From Brachynemurus nebulosus (Eukaryota; Arthropoda; Insecta; Neuroptera; Myrmeleontidae), in assembly GCA_035578155.1 (NCBI GenBank), contig JAPWDM010000001.1:1488001-1552000 (forward strand): DNA of 64,000 bases, read 5' to 3'. Positions 12,491 to 25,065 of this stretch are shown in pieces. A model generated the notes under the pieces. That model saw nothing but the letters and a program-made list of their open reading frames with translations, had not been told where the DNA came from and made no database searches. Both the position numbers and the translations under genes were made by a program. Numbering within the stretch: the first letter of the stretch is position 1; every line of letters begins with the position of its first letter.

Positions 12491-12494
12491 TATA

Positions 12495-12658
12495 CACGGA
12501 GAGAAAATTCCTATAAAGATTACTGGGCTCATGCTACAATCGACGTGTAACAGGCGAACATATCCAATTTTACCGTACAAAAATTGGATATATGTTCGCC
12601 TGTTACACGTCGATTGTAGTATGAGCACAGTAATTTTTATAGGAATTTTCTCTCCGTG
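12495..12658. mobile_element. Palindromic MITE with TA target duplication
   Basis: Two arms of about 78 bp (from CACGGAGAGAAAATTCCTAT) pair almost perfectly around a loop of under 10 bp. TA lies at 12493-12494 and 12659-12660. The whole element would extrude as one long hairpin. A half copy is at 3544-3628. TA duplications fit the Tc1/mariner group, but no transposase is encoded. Confidence 0.85.
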
Positions 12659-12660
12659 TA

Positions 12661-14452
12661 CAGTTTGACTCCATTTGATACACATTCATAAAATAAAATA
12701 CATCGAAACACTAAAGTAACAAAATCAGTGTGATCACTGATCAGATTTTAAATATGAAAATTTATTTCCCTTGAAAATAAAAATTTTCACGAGCACATTA
12801 CACTTTAAAGTTTCCTGAACAATTTTGGTTTGTCTGTCGGCCCGGCTGCCTATCCGTCTGTGTGTCCGAAAATTTCACCAAGTGACATTTCACCAACTTT
12901 GAAACTATTCGATTTGTGCGAGTTGCTTCCTAGATCATTCCCGTACGAATTTTATCTCAATTGGAGTAATGGTAGCCAGCGCGCTACCATGAAATTCCAC
13001 TAAAAGTCGAAATTCCATTAAATGGGAGTTAAACCATAATATGTGGTCCCCTAAAAATTTCAATACAGAGTAATGATAATTACTGAGCATGCGCAAACAT
13101 AAAATATTTTAACGTTGAATGCATACAATAAACCTCTGAGAGGAGAACCCCACTAAATCGCTGACGTCACTACGTAAAATCGGAGTATGTACCATTGGAT
13201 GACCACTGTAATAATAAAAGTTCGTTACGAAAACGAAGAAGCTGTGTATCCCCCCCTCCCCTGGCAATGAATTTTGTTTGTTTTAAATTTTACAAATTTT
13301 GTTATTTTGTCGGTTTCTGATGAATTATGCAAAATACTGTGACCTTGAATGCAACATATTAAATAAAAGGAAGTTTAAAAAATTTTGCGTATATTATTAT
13401 AATGCAAAATTTACATTATTTATAGGATTCTTAAAAATTTCAACAACTTGAAATTGTAAATAAAAGTAGGTATTTAGATAACATTATACTGGTTCTATTC
13501 AATTTTAAATACATATTTTGCAAATGTGCGCAGAAAAAATAAATGCACCGAATATGAATCGGCCTAAATTTCTATGGCCAATTTTATTATAAAAAAATAA
13601 ATGATATTTATATGTTATCAAAATTTATTCAAGTACTCACAGTAGTAAAAAGTGTTGGTCAATATTTGATAAGAAAATCACTTTAATATCTTTAAATACT
13701 ATGTACACTACCTTGAAAAAATATTTGGGCAACTTTAATCACAAAATAAACATATGCGTACAATTTTTTTTTAAGCACAGTTAGTACTAAATGATATTTT
13801 CACGGGAATGATTTAACAATGTCTATCTTTCAAACATATAATCAATTCTTCTTTACTGTATCGATTGTTTAACAATTTTGTTGAAATACTTTTGCACGAT
13901 ACTGTACGAAGTTACATAATAATTGCTAAATGTTCGAATGAAACTATGTGCAATAATTTTTTTATTGCCACAAGATGGTAATAAATGATATAGACACAGA
14001 TAATTTTACTATTTTAAATATTTTTTTTTTGTAATCTACGCGAAAATTTTTTGATAAGAAAACATAAAACATTTAAAATAGTTAAGAAAGGTCATGCTAG
14101 TTTTATTTTTTACGTAACTGTTGTTGATTTGTACAAATCATTCATCGTGTATAATTAGTATTTTCTTATAATTGGTACTTTCTTATCAAATTAAAAATAG
14201 TGAACAAATAATTTATCGTTGTTACTGTTATAAAAACATATTTAAATTTTCATTATGAAATGAAATGAAGACGGAATGCTTTTCTGTCTGATACCTGAAT
14301 GAGCCAAATTTAATGATAATGAATATGCGAATAACCAATAAAAAGAAACCAAACTGATTTAAATTTTGATTAAATAAAGTTTAGATTTTTGGACATTCGA
14401 TTTTCTTTGATCAAATCATTATGTTGATTAAAAATCACATAGTGATTGAAAA
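12661..14452. other. Unassigned A+T-rich stretch
   Basis: About 12830-12935 contains tttgtctgtcggcccggctg and related text typical of insect interspersed repeats; ends cannot be set. A run of C at about 13252-13260 is the only other local feature. No coding signal was seen. Confidence 0.35.
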
Positions 14453-14550
14453 ATTATCAAACTGAATCGGCTGAAACTCGAACCCAGCCACTAGCCAAGT
14501 ACTTTGCCCTCTCAAGGCACTAGCCAAGTGCTTTGTTGCTCCCTGATAGA
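14453..14550 (-). repeat. tRNA-derived SINE fragment (family A)
   Basis: On the minus strand gggttcgagtttc is a good Pol III B box, followed by a body tail (gataatttttcaatcac) shared with the copy at 54660-54765. The tRNA-like head is duplicated: cactagccaag starts at 14489 and again at 14518 on the plus strand, a 29-bp period. It is truncated and is not a functional tRNA. Confidence 0.7.
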
Positions 14551-16002
14551 AATATTCTTACGATTTAAGTAATATTTCTATTCACTGTAAATACAGTAAA
14601 TAGTATTCACAGTATTCACTGTAAATACAGTAAAAAAAATACAGTATATTTAATCAAAACCTACTGCACGTCAGAACTTTTGAAGGTAAGGTTCTCCATA
14701 CCTAAGATGGGTATATTTGTGACCTACTAGGAAGGGGCTTTCAGAAAATACATATCTCATCAGTGGGTGCTGGGGGGCAATTTTGCCCATTGTCGTTTGC
14801 TAGTCCATAAGACCAATTTGCGAAGCAATTTTTTTCTATAAACATGAAATAGATATATTAGGCGACTAGGAGACTATCTAAAAAATTTATATAATACACG
14901 CATCTATTTTTAAAAGGAAAAATTGAAATATATCAAACAAAAGAACATTAAATGAATATTGTTAAAACAATTATGGTGTATTGAGTCACACCTTGCAATA
15001 ATTTAGAGACGCCTTCAACACATTATTCAGATATTATTCAGTCACTATACTTTGTATTGTATGTAACACGTCGTTTCACCCTGAACTTATTGCCAATACA
15101 TACATTGTATGTATTATTGCTGCTATATTAACACATTGAATACTACTAAACAATTTCCACAGTTTTTCAAGTATATGTATATAAAATGTATTTTCGTCCT
15201 TAAAATAACTGAAACTTGTTGCGTTATACTTATATATTTTCCTTTTTTTTGTTGTTATTGCCCGCTGAGTGATATCGTGAAAATACTTCTCTTAATAATG
15301 TGAACTTTACGAACCGATCCGAAAGAAAAGCTCAGCGTGGAACTTATGTAATTCACATGTTACGGCACGTGTTAATGTTAAAATGTTTTAATGGTCTACA
15401 TGTCGTGTTTAAGCTCGAATAAACCACGTTAATTAATTTACAAAACCGAATATTTTTGTGAAGTACGTAAAGGCAGACTTATATAAAAATATAGTCAACG
15501 TCGCTTACTATAGTCATTATGAGATTTGTAATTTTTAATAATAATAACCGATTTTAAGTAGGCATTGGTACTCTAGTTGTACTTTAAGTAGGAGCGCTGT
15601 GAAGAAAAATAAGTTATTTTTTCACTCATACATTTAACAAAATAGTTGAAAACTGCAGTTCAATGATTACGGTTTATACATATTTACATGTTAATTTAAA
15701 TTTATAACAAGTTATCATATTCATAACATCATTATTATAGTGCTGGTGGAGGTGCTGGGCAACGTTAAGAAAATTTTTGACATTTTTCTGTTCAGTTACA
15801 TAACAAAATATATAACATTCAACAAACAATGGAAGCGCTGCGTATAACGTTTTTAACATTATTCACAGCGCTCCCATGATTTAAAATATATGATTTTTCT
15901 TAAAATTTTCAATTTACAAAATTTTTGTCAACATGATCGAAAAACACCTAATTTACACTTAATGCTCCATTCTTTAAATTACCCAAAACACTTTTTTTAC
16001 CT
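14551..16002. other. Unassigned A+T-rich stretch
   Basis: A short direct repeat, cactgtaaatacagtaaa, occurs twice at about 14585-14632. No other feature was recognised. Confidence 0.35.
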
Positions 16003-16040
16003 AAGGGACGGCTAGGTTTACGTAAACTTAGCCGTCCCTT
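16003..16040. repeat. 38-bp near-perfect palindrome
   Basis: AAGGGACGGCTA and its complement flank a central TTTACGTAAA; 18 of 19 positions pair. The flanks do not extend the dyad. It could be a tiny MITE remnant or a dyad protein-binding site. Confidence 0.9.
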
Positions 16041-18062
16041 TTGTTTTTCATGTTTTCTCGAAAAAGGTACGAACACCTAATTTTTTATTAGGACACCTAA
16101 TTTATACCTAAAATACACCTATTTTTTATCTACTAGTTTTTTGGGATTTTGAAAATTTTTTTTGCTGGGACGATTAACTTTATGGAGGCCCATTTTTACA
16201 TCGGAATTCAATGGTATTGTTAAATGTGTTTTAAATGCATCATTTTTATTTTAATACAAGTAGGCGTATAGAAATTTTAAAAATTAAAAAAAAAATGAAC
16301 TTACTTTTATAACAAATGCAATACATAAATATTAAGTAATTTAAAAATGTTATTAAAGTCACTGTTTATTTATAAAATAGGAATTTTGGATTTTTAGTTA
16401 TAAAATAGAAATTTTGGATTTTTTTGGAAAGAAAAAATATCTTCATAAAGGCCTTCCAGTTTACTATTTAAGGTCCTTTTTAATATTTAAAAATAAAACA
16501 CAAAGGCAATTGGCGGATAAGCATGGGTAGGAATGCTCTCGTACGAATTGTGTTGGCTTTTTTCCTGCTAACTGCTCTCGGCACAAAATTGAAATTTACT
16601 GAGATTCAGCCCTTAAAAACTTAAAATCTTTTTTTAAAGCCTCGATCAGCCGGACACTCATCATCAGTTTTGAAACCACCAAAATGACAAATCGCTTGTA
16701 GACTTTCAATCACATTTCGCTTGTAGACATTCAATACCGAAGATGAAGGGAAAAATTCGACTTCCCTGATGGGGCCCCGCTGCTCACGGCGTTTTTATTT
16801 ATTTGTATTATACATGATAGTTTTATAATTGTTTTATTTTCAGTATCTTCGAAGTCCATTAGTCCAAATAAGGATATTAGAAAATTAGGACTCATATTAG
16901 AAAAAATTAGCTCTATTTTATATCATTAAATATATAGGTAACATTTACATTTTTCAAATCCCCCTTAAAGAACTCAATAAAAATAATTTTTGACTTGTTT
17001 GAACAGACGCTGTAAAGATGTTTCTTTAAGATATTTTTACGATTTTTGTGTTGACTGACCGAAAAATAATTTTAAGTAATTACGATGCGATTTAAGGGTA
17101 TTGGCTAAGTATGTTAATAATAAATAACTGATTGACAAGCTTATCTGTGATTAAAATGTCCGGCGTCTACTGTACTAGGAAAGAACGTAATCTAAATTTT
17201 ATTGCAAATAAAAACGATATAATTTCAAATATTTCGATTTGAAAACCAAACTAAATGAATATTTGCGGTTTTTGAAATCTATTAACCCAAAAAAACTTTT
17301 ACTTTCGGAATTCATAATAATATATCACCAAAAAATCATATACCTATTTAATTACAAAATAATTACAAAAAAAAAAAAATTACAAAAAAAAAAATCTAAA
17401 GTAATCCAAAAAATAAAAAACAAAAATTTTTTAATACATGTACATTTCCGTGACGTCTTATGAACATTAACAAAATTTAAGACCTTGGATGGTATGATCC
17501 CTGCGGCCTTTCTATATATTTCACTAATGAAATAAATAACTGTTTAAAAAAAAGAAAGAGGTGCACACTGCTGCGCATGTGTCGTGACTCAGTCGGTTAA
17601 ATTGCATCTGATTACTAAGAAATGTTTCTATTTTTTTTTTTCAATTTTCAATTTACATTATAATAAATAATAGTATTGTTTTGTATGGAACAGATACTTT
17701 CAGGGCCAGCGAATATAGATATCTCTTTAATTTTATATTTCGTAGAATAAAATCTTTTTATTTTAATTAGCCCAAAATTCTTTTCCTTCTTACAATATGT
17801 AGAGGTTGGTAAAAAAATAAATAACTTCTTTTATTTTTAATCACTGGCATTATTCTAATTTTATTCCCCTACTGAACAAATTTGGTATAATGGAGAGCTT
17901 CCACTGTAATGGATTGGTTAGAGTTAAATTATTTGGTAATACATAAACGACGAACTACAACTGCGCGGTGTTTTAAAAAGCTCCATTGTAGTGTATTTTG
18001 AATTGAATCATATTTAAAAGTGTTAGAAAAACATTTATTTTCAAAGGAAAAAGAAATTGGAA
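16041..18062. other. Unassigned A+T-rich stretch
   Basis: Long A and T runs dominate. A G+C-richer patch at about 16505-16795 contains cgcttgtaga twice (16692 and 16727) but no recognisable gene or element. Confidence 0.35.
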
Positions 18063-18064
18063 TA

Positions 18065-19361
18065 GGGTTGACCGGGGTCATTGTGAATGGATTTTCATGA
18101 ATTGAGATAAAAGCGTTATTTTAAGTATTTTTTATTTTATATATCACATTATGATTGATTGATTTTTAATTCTACATTATTCAGAATGCACCACATAAAT
18201 TTTGAGCAAATTCGTATGAAAAACAAAAATTTTATAAGCCATTCACATTTCCCCGGTGCGGATTTGCAAATCTTATGAATTTTGGGGTAAAAGTGAATGC
18301 CATCAGAAAAATTATTTAGAATGGATTACAAGTGAGGTACATCAGGGTAACGCCCAACTCAAATTTTTCACATTTACCCCACTTTCAAATTTTTCATCAT
18401 ACTTTAGCGGTCACAATTTCTCTTTGTTTAATGCAAGTTACGCATACCTCAAATTTGTACAAAAAATCAAGGTTAAATAAAAATAACAAAAATTGTTGGA
18501 ACAAATTTATTACAAGCTGAAAATTATATATTGATGGTATTTTGTATTATCATATAAAAAATCAAAAAGTTACATGATTTTCACACAAAAACAAGGAAAA
18601 TAAGACTTTTTCAAGGAAACAAATTTTGTTTACATGAATAAAAAACAATAATTTATTCGGCCTAATACTGTAAATGAAAAAAAAATGGTTTTGTGTTAAT
18701 CCTACTGCCCTTGGTCACTCACAGACATTGAAAACAAGTAATTTTTCTGTTTTTGTAAGTTGTTATTGGGTAAGGGAGCACAGCAATGATTTCGTAGATT
18801 GATACATAAAACATATCGCTCTTTACACAATTTTTTTTTTTTTGTATTGTTTGTACAACGGAAACTTGTACAATAATGTCACCACCATCTTCATCAACAT
18901 TTTCAACTCCGAAAAGGACACTACTGAAATTTTTGACCGAATGGGGGCATTTGTGAATGACGTTCACAATTATCCCACAAGTTTAAAATCATGGGGTAAT
19001 TGTGAATTGGTAATAAATTGTCCAATTTCTTTAGCAGTTAATAAGGAACCCGGTCAGGGTTTAGACCATTTCTTTAAAAGTAATTTTAACCATTTCTTAC
19101 CTTTTAAAAAAATAAAATGTAATCAAAAAAAAATTTTTTCTTGAGGATTGGTCGAAGTAAGATACACCAAATTTTGCAAAGGTTTTTTCAAAATAAAAAA
19201 AAGATACTAATATTTGGAGAATTGTTATCAAATTTTTAATAGCATATTAAGAAAGGACAGAAAAACATACTAAAAGTTGATTTTTAACAATATTAATGTC
19301 ATTTTAGAAATTATAGGCGCCGTTCACAATTGCCGCAATTCACAATTACCCCGGTCAACCC
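18065..19361 (-). mobile_element. Pogo-like TA-flanked TIR element, family 4
   Basis: The TIR begins GGGTTGACCGGGGT and pairs at 22 of 23 positions, with TA at 18063-18064 and 19362-19363. Words of the form GGGGTNATTGTGAATG recur through the element: 18077-18091, inverted 18238-18254, 18283-18300, inverted 18367-18380, 18943-18960, inverted 18962-18976, 18992-19010, then inverted copies at 19320-19355. A minus-strand coding relic suggests the transposase ran right to left. Its length of 1297 bp and loss of the catalytic region mark a deletion derivative. Confidence 0.85.
18719..18910 (-). pseudogene. Possible C-terminal domain of the family-4 transposase (relic)
   Basis: The minus-strand frame ends with SDMFYVSIYEIIAVLPYP and a short tail to the stop. 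The FYV...EII..LP.P pattern resembles the C-terminal domain seen in some pogo-like and other insect transposases, where a short beta-rich module ends with an 'xxIIxxLPxP' motif. The N-terminal residues of this open frame are just a translated TIR word, so the real coding sequence is truncated upstream. Assignment is tentative. Confidence 0.35.
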
Positions 19362-19363
19362 TA

Positions 19364-20695
19364 TGTATTTAATTTGACTGTAATTAGAATAAAACATTGC
19401 CAAAGTTGTTATACCTTTGTTTTGGTTTGCAAATTTAGTTTTTCATAATGTCAATATTTTAATTAATATGAATTTAATAATTACTTATAATAACCTTTTA
19501 TATTAACAAGTTATAAATATATGATATAGTTTTCAATTTTGTTTTTCAAATATTTACTGAGGCTGTTTCTTTTACTTCCTCTATTTTATTTTGTTTAATT
19601 TAAAAAAAAAGGCGAATAATTCCATAATTATGAGGTTGCTGATGCAGATGGCGGGAGTGTCGGTAAATGTGTAAAAATTCTTAATTTCATTATTGTCAGT
19701 CTACTTTTATGGGCTTAGGACCGTTTGTATAATAAAACAAAGTTATTTTAAAACTTTAATTTTGTAACTAAGCTGACTATAATTTATTCACCTGTTTTAT
19801 CAACTCAAATAATTGAATTTACTTATTTGCTTATGACTATGAGTGAATGAATATCGAATCAAATTTATTATTTCGCGAAACGCAAAAATATTTGATAATT
19901 ATGTATTAAGAAATTTCATTTTAAAAATCGTTAATTTTCAACAATAATTCAAATGACAGAAAACGCGCCATTACTTCAAAACGACGTCATAATTTGTAAT
20001 TAAACATATCAATTCGAATAATTTTCGCCTTCGATGCGAAATCTCGATCAGAATTTTAATAAATACTCGTTTTGACTTTGCCATGTTATGAATATAATTA
20101 ATGTTTTGAGGATAAACAAACTGACACTGACGTCTGTTTGATTTCAAATTGTGACGTCAGTATAATAATGAGTTGTTTTTCGCGCCAATTTTCTCATTTA
20201 AAATTGAACTCTTACTTTTTGATGATTTTTACAAAATTTATCAAAAATAAAAATAAAAAATCGACTTAATTAATATGAAGACATATTTTAGAATAGTTTT
20301 TTAATTTTAATCAAGTGCAGTATTGAAATTTATATTTTTTATTTTTATTACATTTAGGTGGCGACCTAAATTTTAAATTTTTTCTATTTTATTAATTAAT
20401 TTATCTGTCTAGAGTACTATTTTTCTACTCGCAGATTTATTTAAAAATATATTATATAGGAGCAATACAAGTAATGAATATGACACCATTCTAACAAAAC
20501 TGTGACACGTTGTATTTAATAGACAATGACGTCATTTGATTAGTGCATACATGAGACATAAGTATGTAAGTACATATATAGCATACATACATAATTATAT
20601 TCGCACAATTCATATGCCCGCTTTTAATAGGAAGCTACTGTTACATATATGTAAGTTATATTGTAGCTCATATCGTATAAAATATTTGCAATAGT
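19364..20695. other. Unassigned A+T-rich stretch with a weak dyad
   Basis: About 19960-20000 (acgcgcc...acgacgtcataatttg) and 20140-20190 (caaattgtgacgtcag...cgcgcc) are loosely inverted relative to each other, perhaps a decayed 230-bp MITE. Nothing else was recognised. Confidence 0.35.
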
Positions 20696-20829
20696 GGTTA
20701 TAGACGTCGCCGTTGGATTGTAGAATTAGCCAGATTATAAAATGCCTAGCCGTTTTGCAACTACTTTGTAAAACGGCAACCATATTTTGTCGTGCTGCAA
20801 AATTAATTATTATTATTTGATTTAACGTA

Positions 20830-21066
20830 AAGATCGCGACTGCACTTCAAAAATCCCCAGCCGGAAAAAGTGTCCGTGCAGCCTACTGGGTCAGGTACTT
20901 CAAAGTCAGGTACGTAATGTCCGTCATACAGCATCCCCTTCCTGGTCTTCCCTACCTAATAAATCCCCGAACCTCGCTGCAAAACCATGGCAGTGGGAGA
21001 TTCGAGGGCAGGTCCAATGGATGTTCGAGGACCCGCTCTAAACGGGGCATGGGCGTTCAAAGGTGT
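20830..21066 (-). repeat. Probable LINE 3' untranslated region
   Basis: This G+C-richer non-coding stretch directly follows the reverse-transcriptase-family stop codon on the minus strand and ends where composition drops back to the A+T-rich background. No poly(A) tail is obvious. Confidence 0.45.
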
Positions 21067-21420
21067 TCATGAACTCCCGGAGAAAGTCGTCTCGTGCGAC
21101 CGGAGCGTGCGGAGCGTCCCGATAATAACTGCTTTTTGCATTGACGCCGCTAACATGTTGGCGTTAGATCTACAAGCCGGAATGATGTTAAGATTGCACA
21201 CAAAGGAGTTATGCATACCCCCCAGACATCCGATTATAAGTACGACCAAGTGGACAGTATAGCCCGGGTACAGTTGTCGCAGTTCATGTATTAGATCTTG
21301 ATATTTAATCCTTTTTTGCTCCTCCTTTTCGACTATGTTAGTTTCCGCCGGAGCAGAGAACTCGATAACTATTTTTAAAATATAATTGTAATACTTATTT
21401 TCGGGTAATTTTGCCCTCAA
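21067..21420 (-). pseudogene. C-terminus of a non-LTR retrotransposon polyprotein (5' truncated)
   Basis: The minus-strand frame contains KIVIEFSAPAETNIVEKEEQ, then KRIKYQDLIHELRQLYPGY, a hydrophobic VLIIGCLGG, then MQKAVIIGTLRTLRS near its end. The order 'I..SAPA..N...KE..K..KYQDL', 'GxxGG' and 'MQKAVIxGT' is a familiar C-terminal block of reverse-transcriptase ORFs with a restriction-like endonuclease (R4/Dong-like group) in insect and other metazoan genomes; clade assignment is from memory. A stop codon immediately precedes the open stretch (three codons before the position given), so only the end survives, as usual for 5'-truncated LINEs. Confidence 0.75.
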
Positions 21421-22364
21421 ATCTGCCCATTAATGAATTTCAATTGTAAATAATTATCCTTTGTCCAAAATTAAGCTTTCGATGGTGCTTCCCTATCTAC
21501 TATAGAATTTTTTCAGATTTTTCAGCCGTTCCAGTATTGGTATTGGGTTTTAATTAATTTAAATTTTCTTTAAAATCATTGCTTTTATTAATATTTTGCA
21601 CATTTATTTATATTCATGTTATATATAACTAAATTATCGAGTTGTGATAAAATATTTGACATTTATAAAATAATAAATCAATTATACAAAACTACGCATG
21701 TATTTTTCTACGGTTGTAGAGTTACAAGTAATAAAAAGAGAAACTAGATCGAATCATTTTACAAATCAGCTAAACGTTTAGCCACCTGGATTGTAGAATA
21801 GAAGTCATTTAGGTACTATAATTTGGCGTATACTGTGTGAGTTTTTCGAGAGTTGCCATTTTTATTACAGCCAAACCGTTGATTTAATCGAAAAATTGTT
21901 CAAATAAGAGTTGTAGATATCGACGGGGGCAACCGATTGCTATAGTCGGGAGCTTTATAGCTCTTATGGTTTTCGAGCTATGATACAAACTTATAGATTT
22001 TTAAATGAGACTATATATTAATTTTTCGATAAAACTGATCTAATGCATTAATTAACAACATAAATGAGCAAAAAAATTTTTTTACTCAAGTTTAATTTTT
22101 TAATTTTTCTTTAATTTATTAGTTAGGCGGTAAAAATATGCATATGTACTTGAGGCTACTTCAACCGATAGTGTTTTTCTTAGTTACATTTCCATTACAT
22201 CCAAGAAAAGAACCTTTTCCAGTATCATTTCTATCATAAAAATTTGGTTGTAATAGAAATGGCAACTCTCAAAAAACTCACATGGTATTATTAGTCCAGT
22301 CGTTTTACAAAACGGCTAGACATTTTGTAATATGCCTGAATCTACCATCTGGCGGTGACATACC

Positions 22365-23091
22365 TACCATATTCATAACACTGTTATTCATATTATTACA
22401 TGGTAGATATGTACATAGTTGTTTCTGGTACGTACAGCATGAAATATTTGTCTTGACATTTTGATATTTATTTTCTTGGAAAATTTATTTTGTAACGAAT
22501 ATTAATAAATAAGAACTAATATTAACTGATTTCTCTATTTTGCGTACTATTTTCATTGTAATATTGTTTGAATTAATGTATTTTTTAATTGAGTTATTAG
22601 CCGATTCAGTTGAGATAAAATATTTTACGAGGAAGAGTTTCTACAAATAATTTATAATCATCCTTCTTTGAAACAGGGAAAGTTTTTTTTTTTGAAGTTG
22701 AAACTTTAGGTAGGGTGTGTATAATTTAATAAAGCCGAACTGGAATATGGAATTTTAAATTGAATTATTCGTCAAATTTTTACTCGTACCTACTGTGAAA
22801 TCACCTAACTTTAAATAGCATGATTTTCGATTCAAATTTGAATAAAATGAATATAGGTTGGATCACGTATCTTGGCAGCGCGCAGAAGACGAATTTAACA
22901 TGTGGATACATAGTAGCAGATACATAATAAAAAATGGAATGATCGTCAGATGTTGTGATTTGTATTTATTATGTATCTCAAACCACGGCTTAATTTCTTT
23001 TCTACAAGTTTAGATACCAGAACGCCGGCGTAACTACAAATTTTCCGACAAAATAAAAGTGACGAATAAAAAAAACGTCGTTTTGCCTTAG
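22365..23091. other. Unassigned A+T-rich stretch
   Basis: No gene or repeat boundary was recognised. G+C rises from about 22860 towards the protein-like frame that follows. Confidence 0.35.
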
Positions 23092-23310
23092 GCTTGTCGT
23101 CCGTTTTTCCGTAAATTTATTAATCTTGGCTTAGCTTTTCTCTTAAATGACGCGGATGGGCAACAAAAAAAACTCGTCATACCGTACCGCATGCCTCTTC
23201 TCTCAAGCATACAGCCACTAAAAACACTGAACAAAATAACAAACAAAATCCCCTGGGTGGTGCCATTCCATCACGTTCCGGCAAAAAACAAAATTCCTGG
23301 GAGATGTTAG
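23092..23310 (+). pseudogene. Protein-like open stretch of unknown origin
   Basis: Seventy-two codons are open from just after a TAG to a TAG at 23308-23310, with only one internal ATG at about 23190. It reads like protein: INLGLAFLLNDADGQQKK, VIPYRMPLLSSIQPLK, then IPWVVPFHHVPAKNKIPG. Local G+C is above the flanks. I do not recognise it. It could be an exon, a retrotransposon fragment or chance; frames this long are not rare here, so only the composition supports it. Confidence 0.25.
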
Positions 23311-23699
23311 AATGTCGTTCAAGGTTCCGGAAGTAGAGTGGACTCTACAATACCTAATAAGAACCAGTTCAGTTAAATTCTAATGCATAATATTCTCAAA
23401 ACTGAATGTCCGGATTTCCGATATATTCAGTTCTTTAATAGAGCGTAAGACTTGAGAAGAATAAAGTAAACATAATCAGAAATAGACATAAGTGTTATTT
23501 TAATGGTTGTTAAAATGAAGGAGAAAAAATATTACGTATTATTTGAAATTTTCTTCGTATAACAAATAATTACTTATAACATCTCTATATATAATCAATA
23601 CACACGATTCAATTACTTTACAGGTCAATAAGCGAGACTAGGGTGTGTTACATATTTTCGGTACATTCTCAATTGCGCCATATATTTTTTATTCATATA

Positions 23700-24578
23700 C
23701 CGTAAAACCGTCTAGACCCGGACACTTTTTTACATTGTTTTGTTAATTTTATATTTATACATGTTTCTTTCATAGATATCATGAATAAAAGTATTACCAT
23801 TAGAAAGAGTGTATATTATTTGTTATATCCCTGACCCATTTGTTTCATTATAAGTAAAAATTAAAAAAAAATAATAATTAGTAAGTGTCCAGGTCTACAC
23901 CCTAAATCAGTCTTGACCCGGACACTTACTTAAATAATGTAATAACATGCAAACTAACCTCTCCCGTCAGGTTTAGGACAGTGTTTTATATCGTCTGATG
24001 TCTTTGAACCTGTCAAAGACTTCAAAATATTTTGTGGGAAGGGGGAGGGGGCAATGCATAGTATACCTCTCTATGAAGTAAACATACGATATGACACCAG
24101 AAGGAGGCATAAACCGCGTAATTCTGGGGGGGGGAATTAACGTATGGATAGTGGAAGTTACAACTGGTGCGAATCGCGGCCGTAGTGTAATAAACTGATG
24201 TGTCCAGGTCTAAACGGGTATACATATATAGCATGTATTTTTTTATATATACATCGAATATAACTTAATAGCATTAAATGATGCGCGATAAAATTCTGAA
24301 CACATATATATCAAAACTGAAACAATATGACAATTATGACGAAAATTACATGTCTAAGTTAGACACACATTTTATTTCTGTGAAAAACTGTAGGATAGTA
24401 ATCCTGTAAAATGAGATAGTAAATGTTGAAATCCGTAGTTTTTATTGATACAACTGTTTAGAGGATGTTTTTCTCTCTCTAATGACGTCAAGAACAAATG
24501 TTTATTGTTGCAGGTTAATGTAGAAATTATTTACTTTGAAGATTGGTGCAAAGTGTCCGGGTCTAGACGGTTTTACGG
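23700..24578. mobile_element. TA-flanked pogo-like TIR element, family 5
   Basis: The TIR is perfect over 29 bp (starting CCGTAAAACCGTCTAGACCC) with TA at 23698-23699 and 24579-24580. Words of the form GTGTCCGGGTCTAGAC occur near the left end (23709-23726 inverted), at 23885-23902, inverted at 23912-23928, at 24200-24218 and at the right end (24552-24570). No transposase relic was identified. The very good TIR identity suggests a fairly recent copy, but length 879 bp makes it non-autonomous. Confidence 0.85.
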
Positions 24579-24580
24579 TA

Positions 24581-25065
24581 GCTATATTTGTATTATAAGC
24601 AGACAGTATCTGAATCACGCGGTAATATTCCGTTTATATAACTACGTTATTTAATTTAAAGATAAAAAATTGGTGATAACTACAATAGTATATTACGTGA
24701 TTGAGGTTGTAAGTTGCATATTATACACGAACGAAAAAGCTACGCAAGAGCCCTGCAGCGGCGAGTGTGTAATACACCTCAAAACCTAGTTACATACTAT
24801 AATTTATCTACGACTAATGTGAAATTCACAATAAGTATAATTCTGATACGAATTACATAATACATTAAAATTAAGTAGAATTTGAAATTCATTAAAATCA
24901 AATGCCAACATACAGTTGTTAGGTAAAATATTTGCACAAAAGGTGTAGTAAGCTAGGCTTCTTTGCATACAGGCGTGTGTAGAGTACAACTGTATGTAAT
25001 ATATAGCTTACCTACCTAGAAAGTATTTTGTACAATAAATAAGCAAGTGCTAAGTAGCAACATTA
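24581..25065. other. Unassigned A+T-rich stretch
   Basis: No feature recognised apart from a small G+C-richer patch at about 24745-24765. Confidence 0.35.

Larger units (their letters stand above)
20696..22364. mobile_element. Long-TIR element enclosing a LINE fragment
   Basis: About 90 bp at the left (20696-20790: ggttatagacgtcgccg, aaaatgcctagccgttttg) reappears inverted at the right (22280-22364: caaaacggctagacatttt, gcggtgacatacc) with scattered mismatches. A third partial copy, gtttagccacctggattgta, lies inside at about 21777. The target duplication is not clear. A G+C-richer LINE 3' end lies between the TIRs, either nested or captured. No transposase for this element was found. Confidence 0.6.

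Noticed and set aside
12482..12685. Opposed 60- and 67-codon frames
   Set aside because: Both are translations of the palindromic MITE arms.
14755..14775. Hammerhead-like CTGATGAG on the minus strand
   Set aside because: No GAAA core at the right distance and no stem II pairing.
21000..21262. Plus-strand frame across the G+C-rich patch
   Set aside because: It is the antisense shadow of the minus-strand LINE C-terminus.
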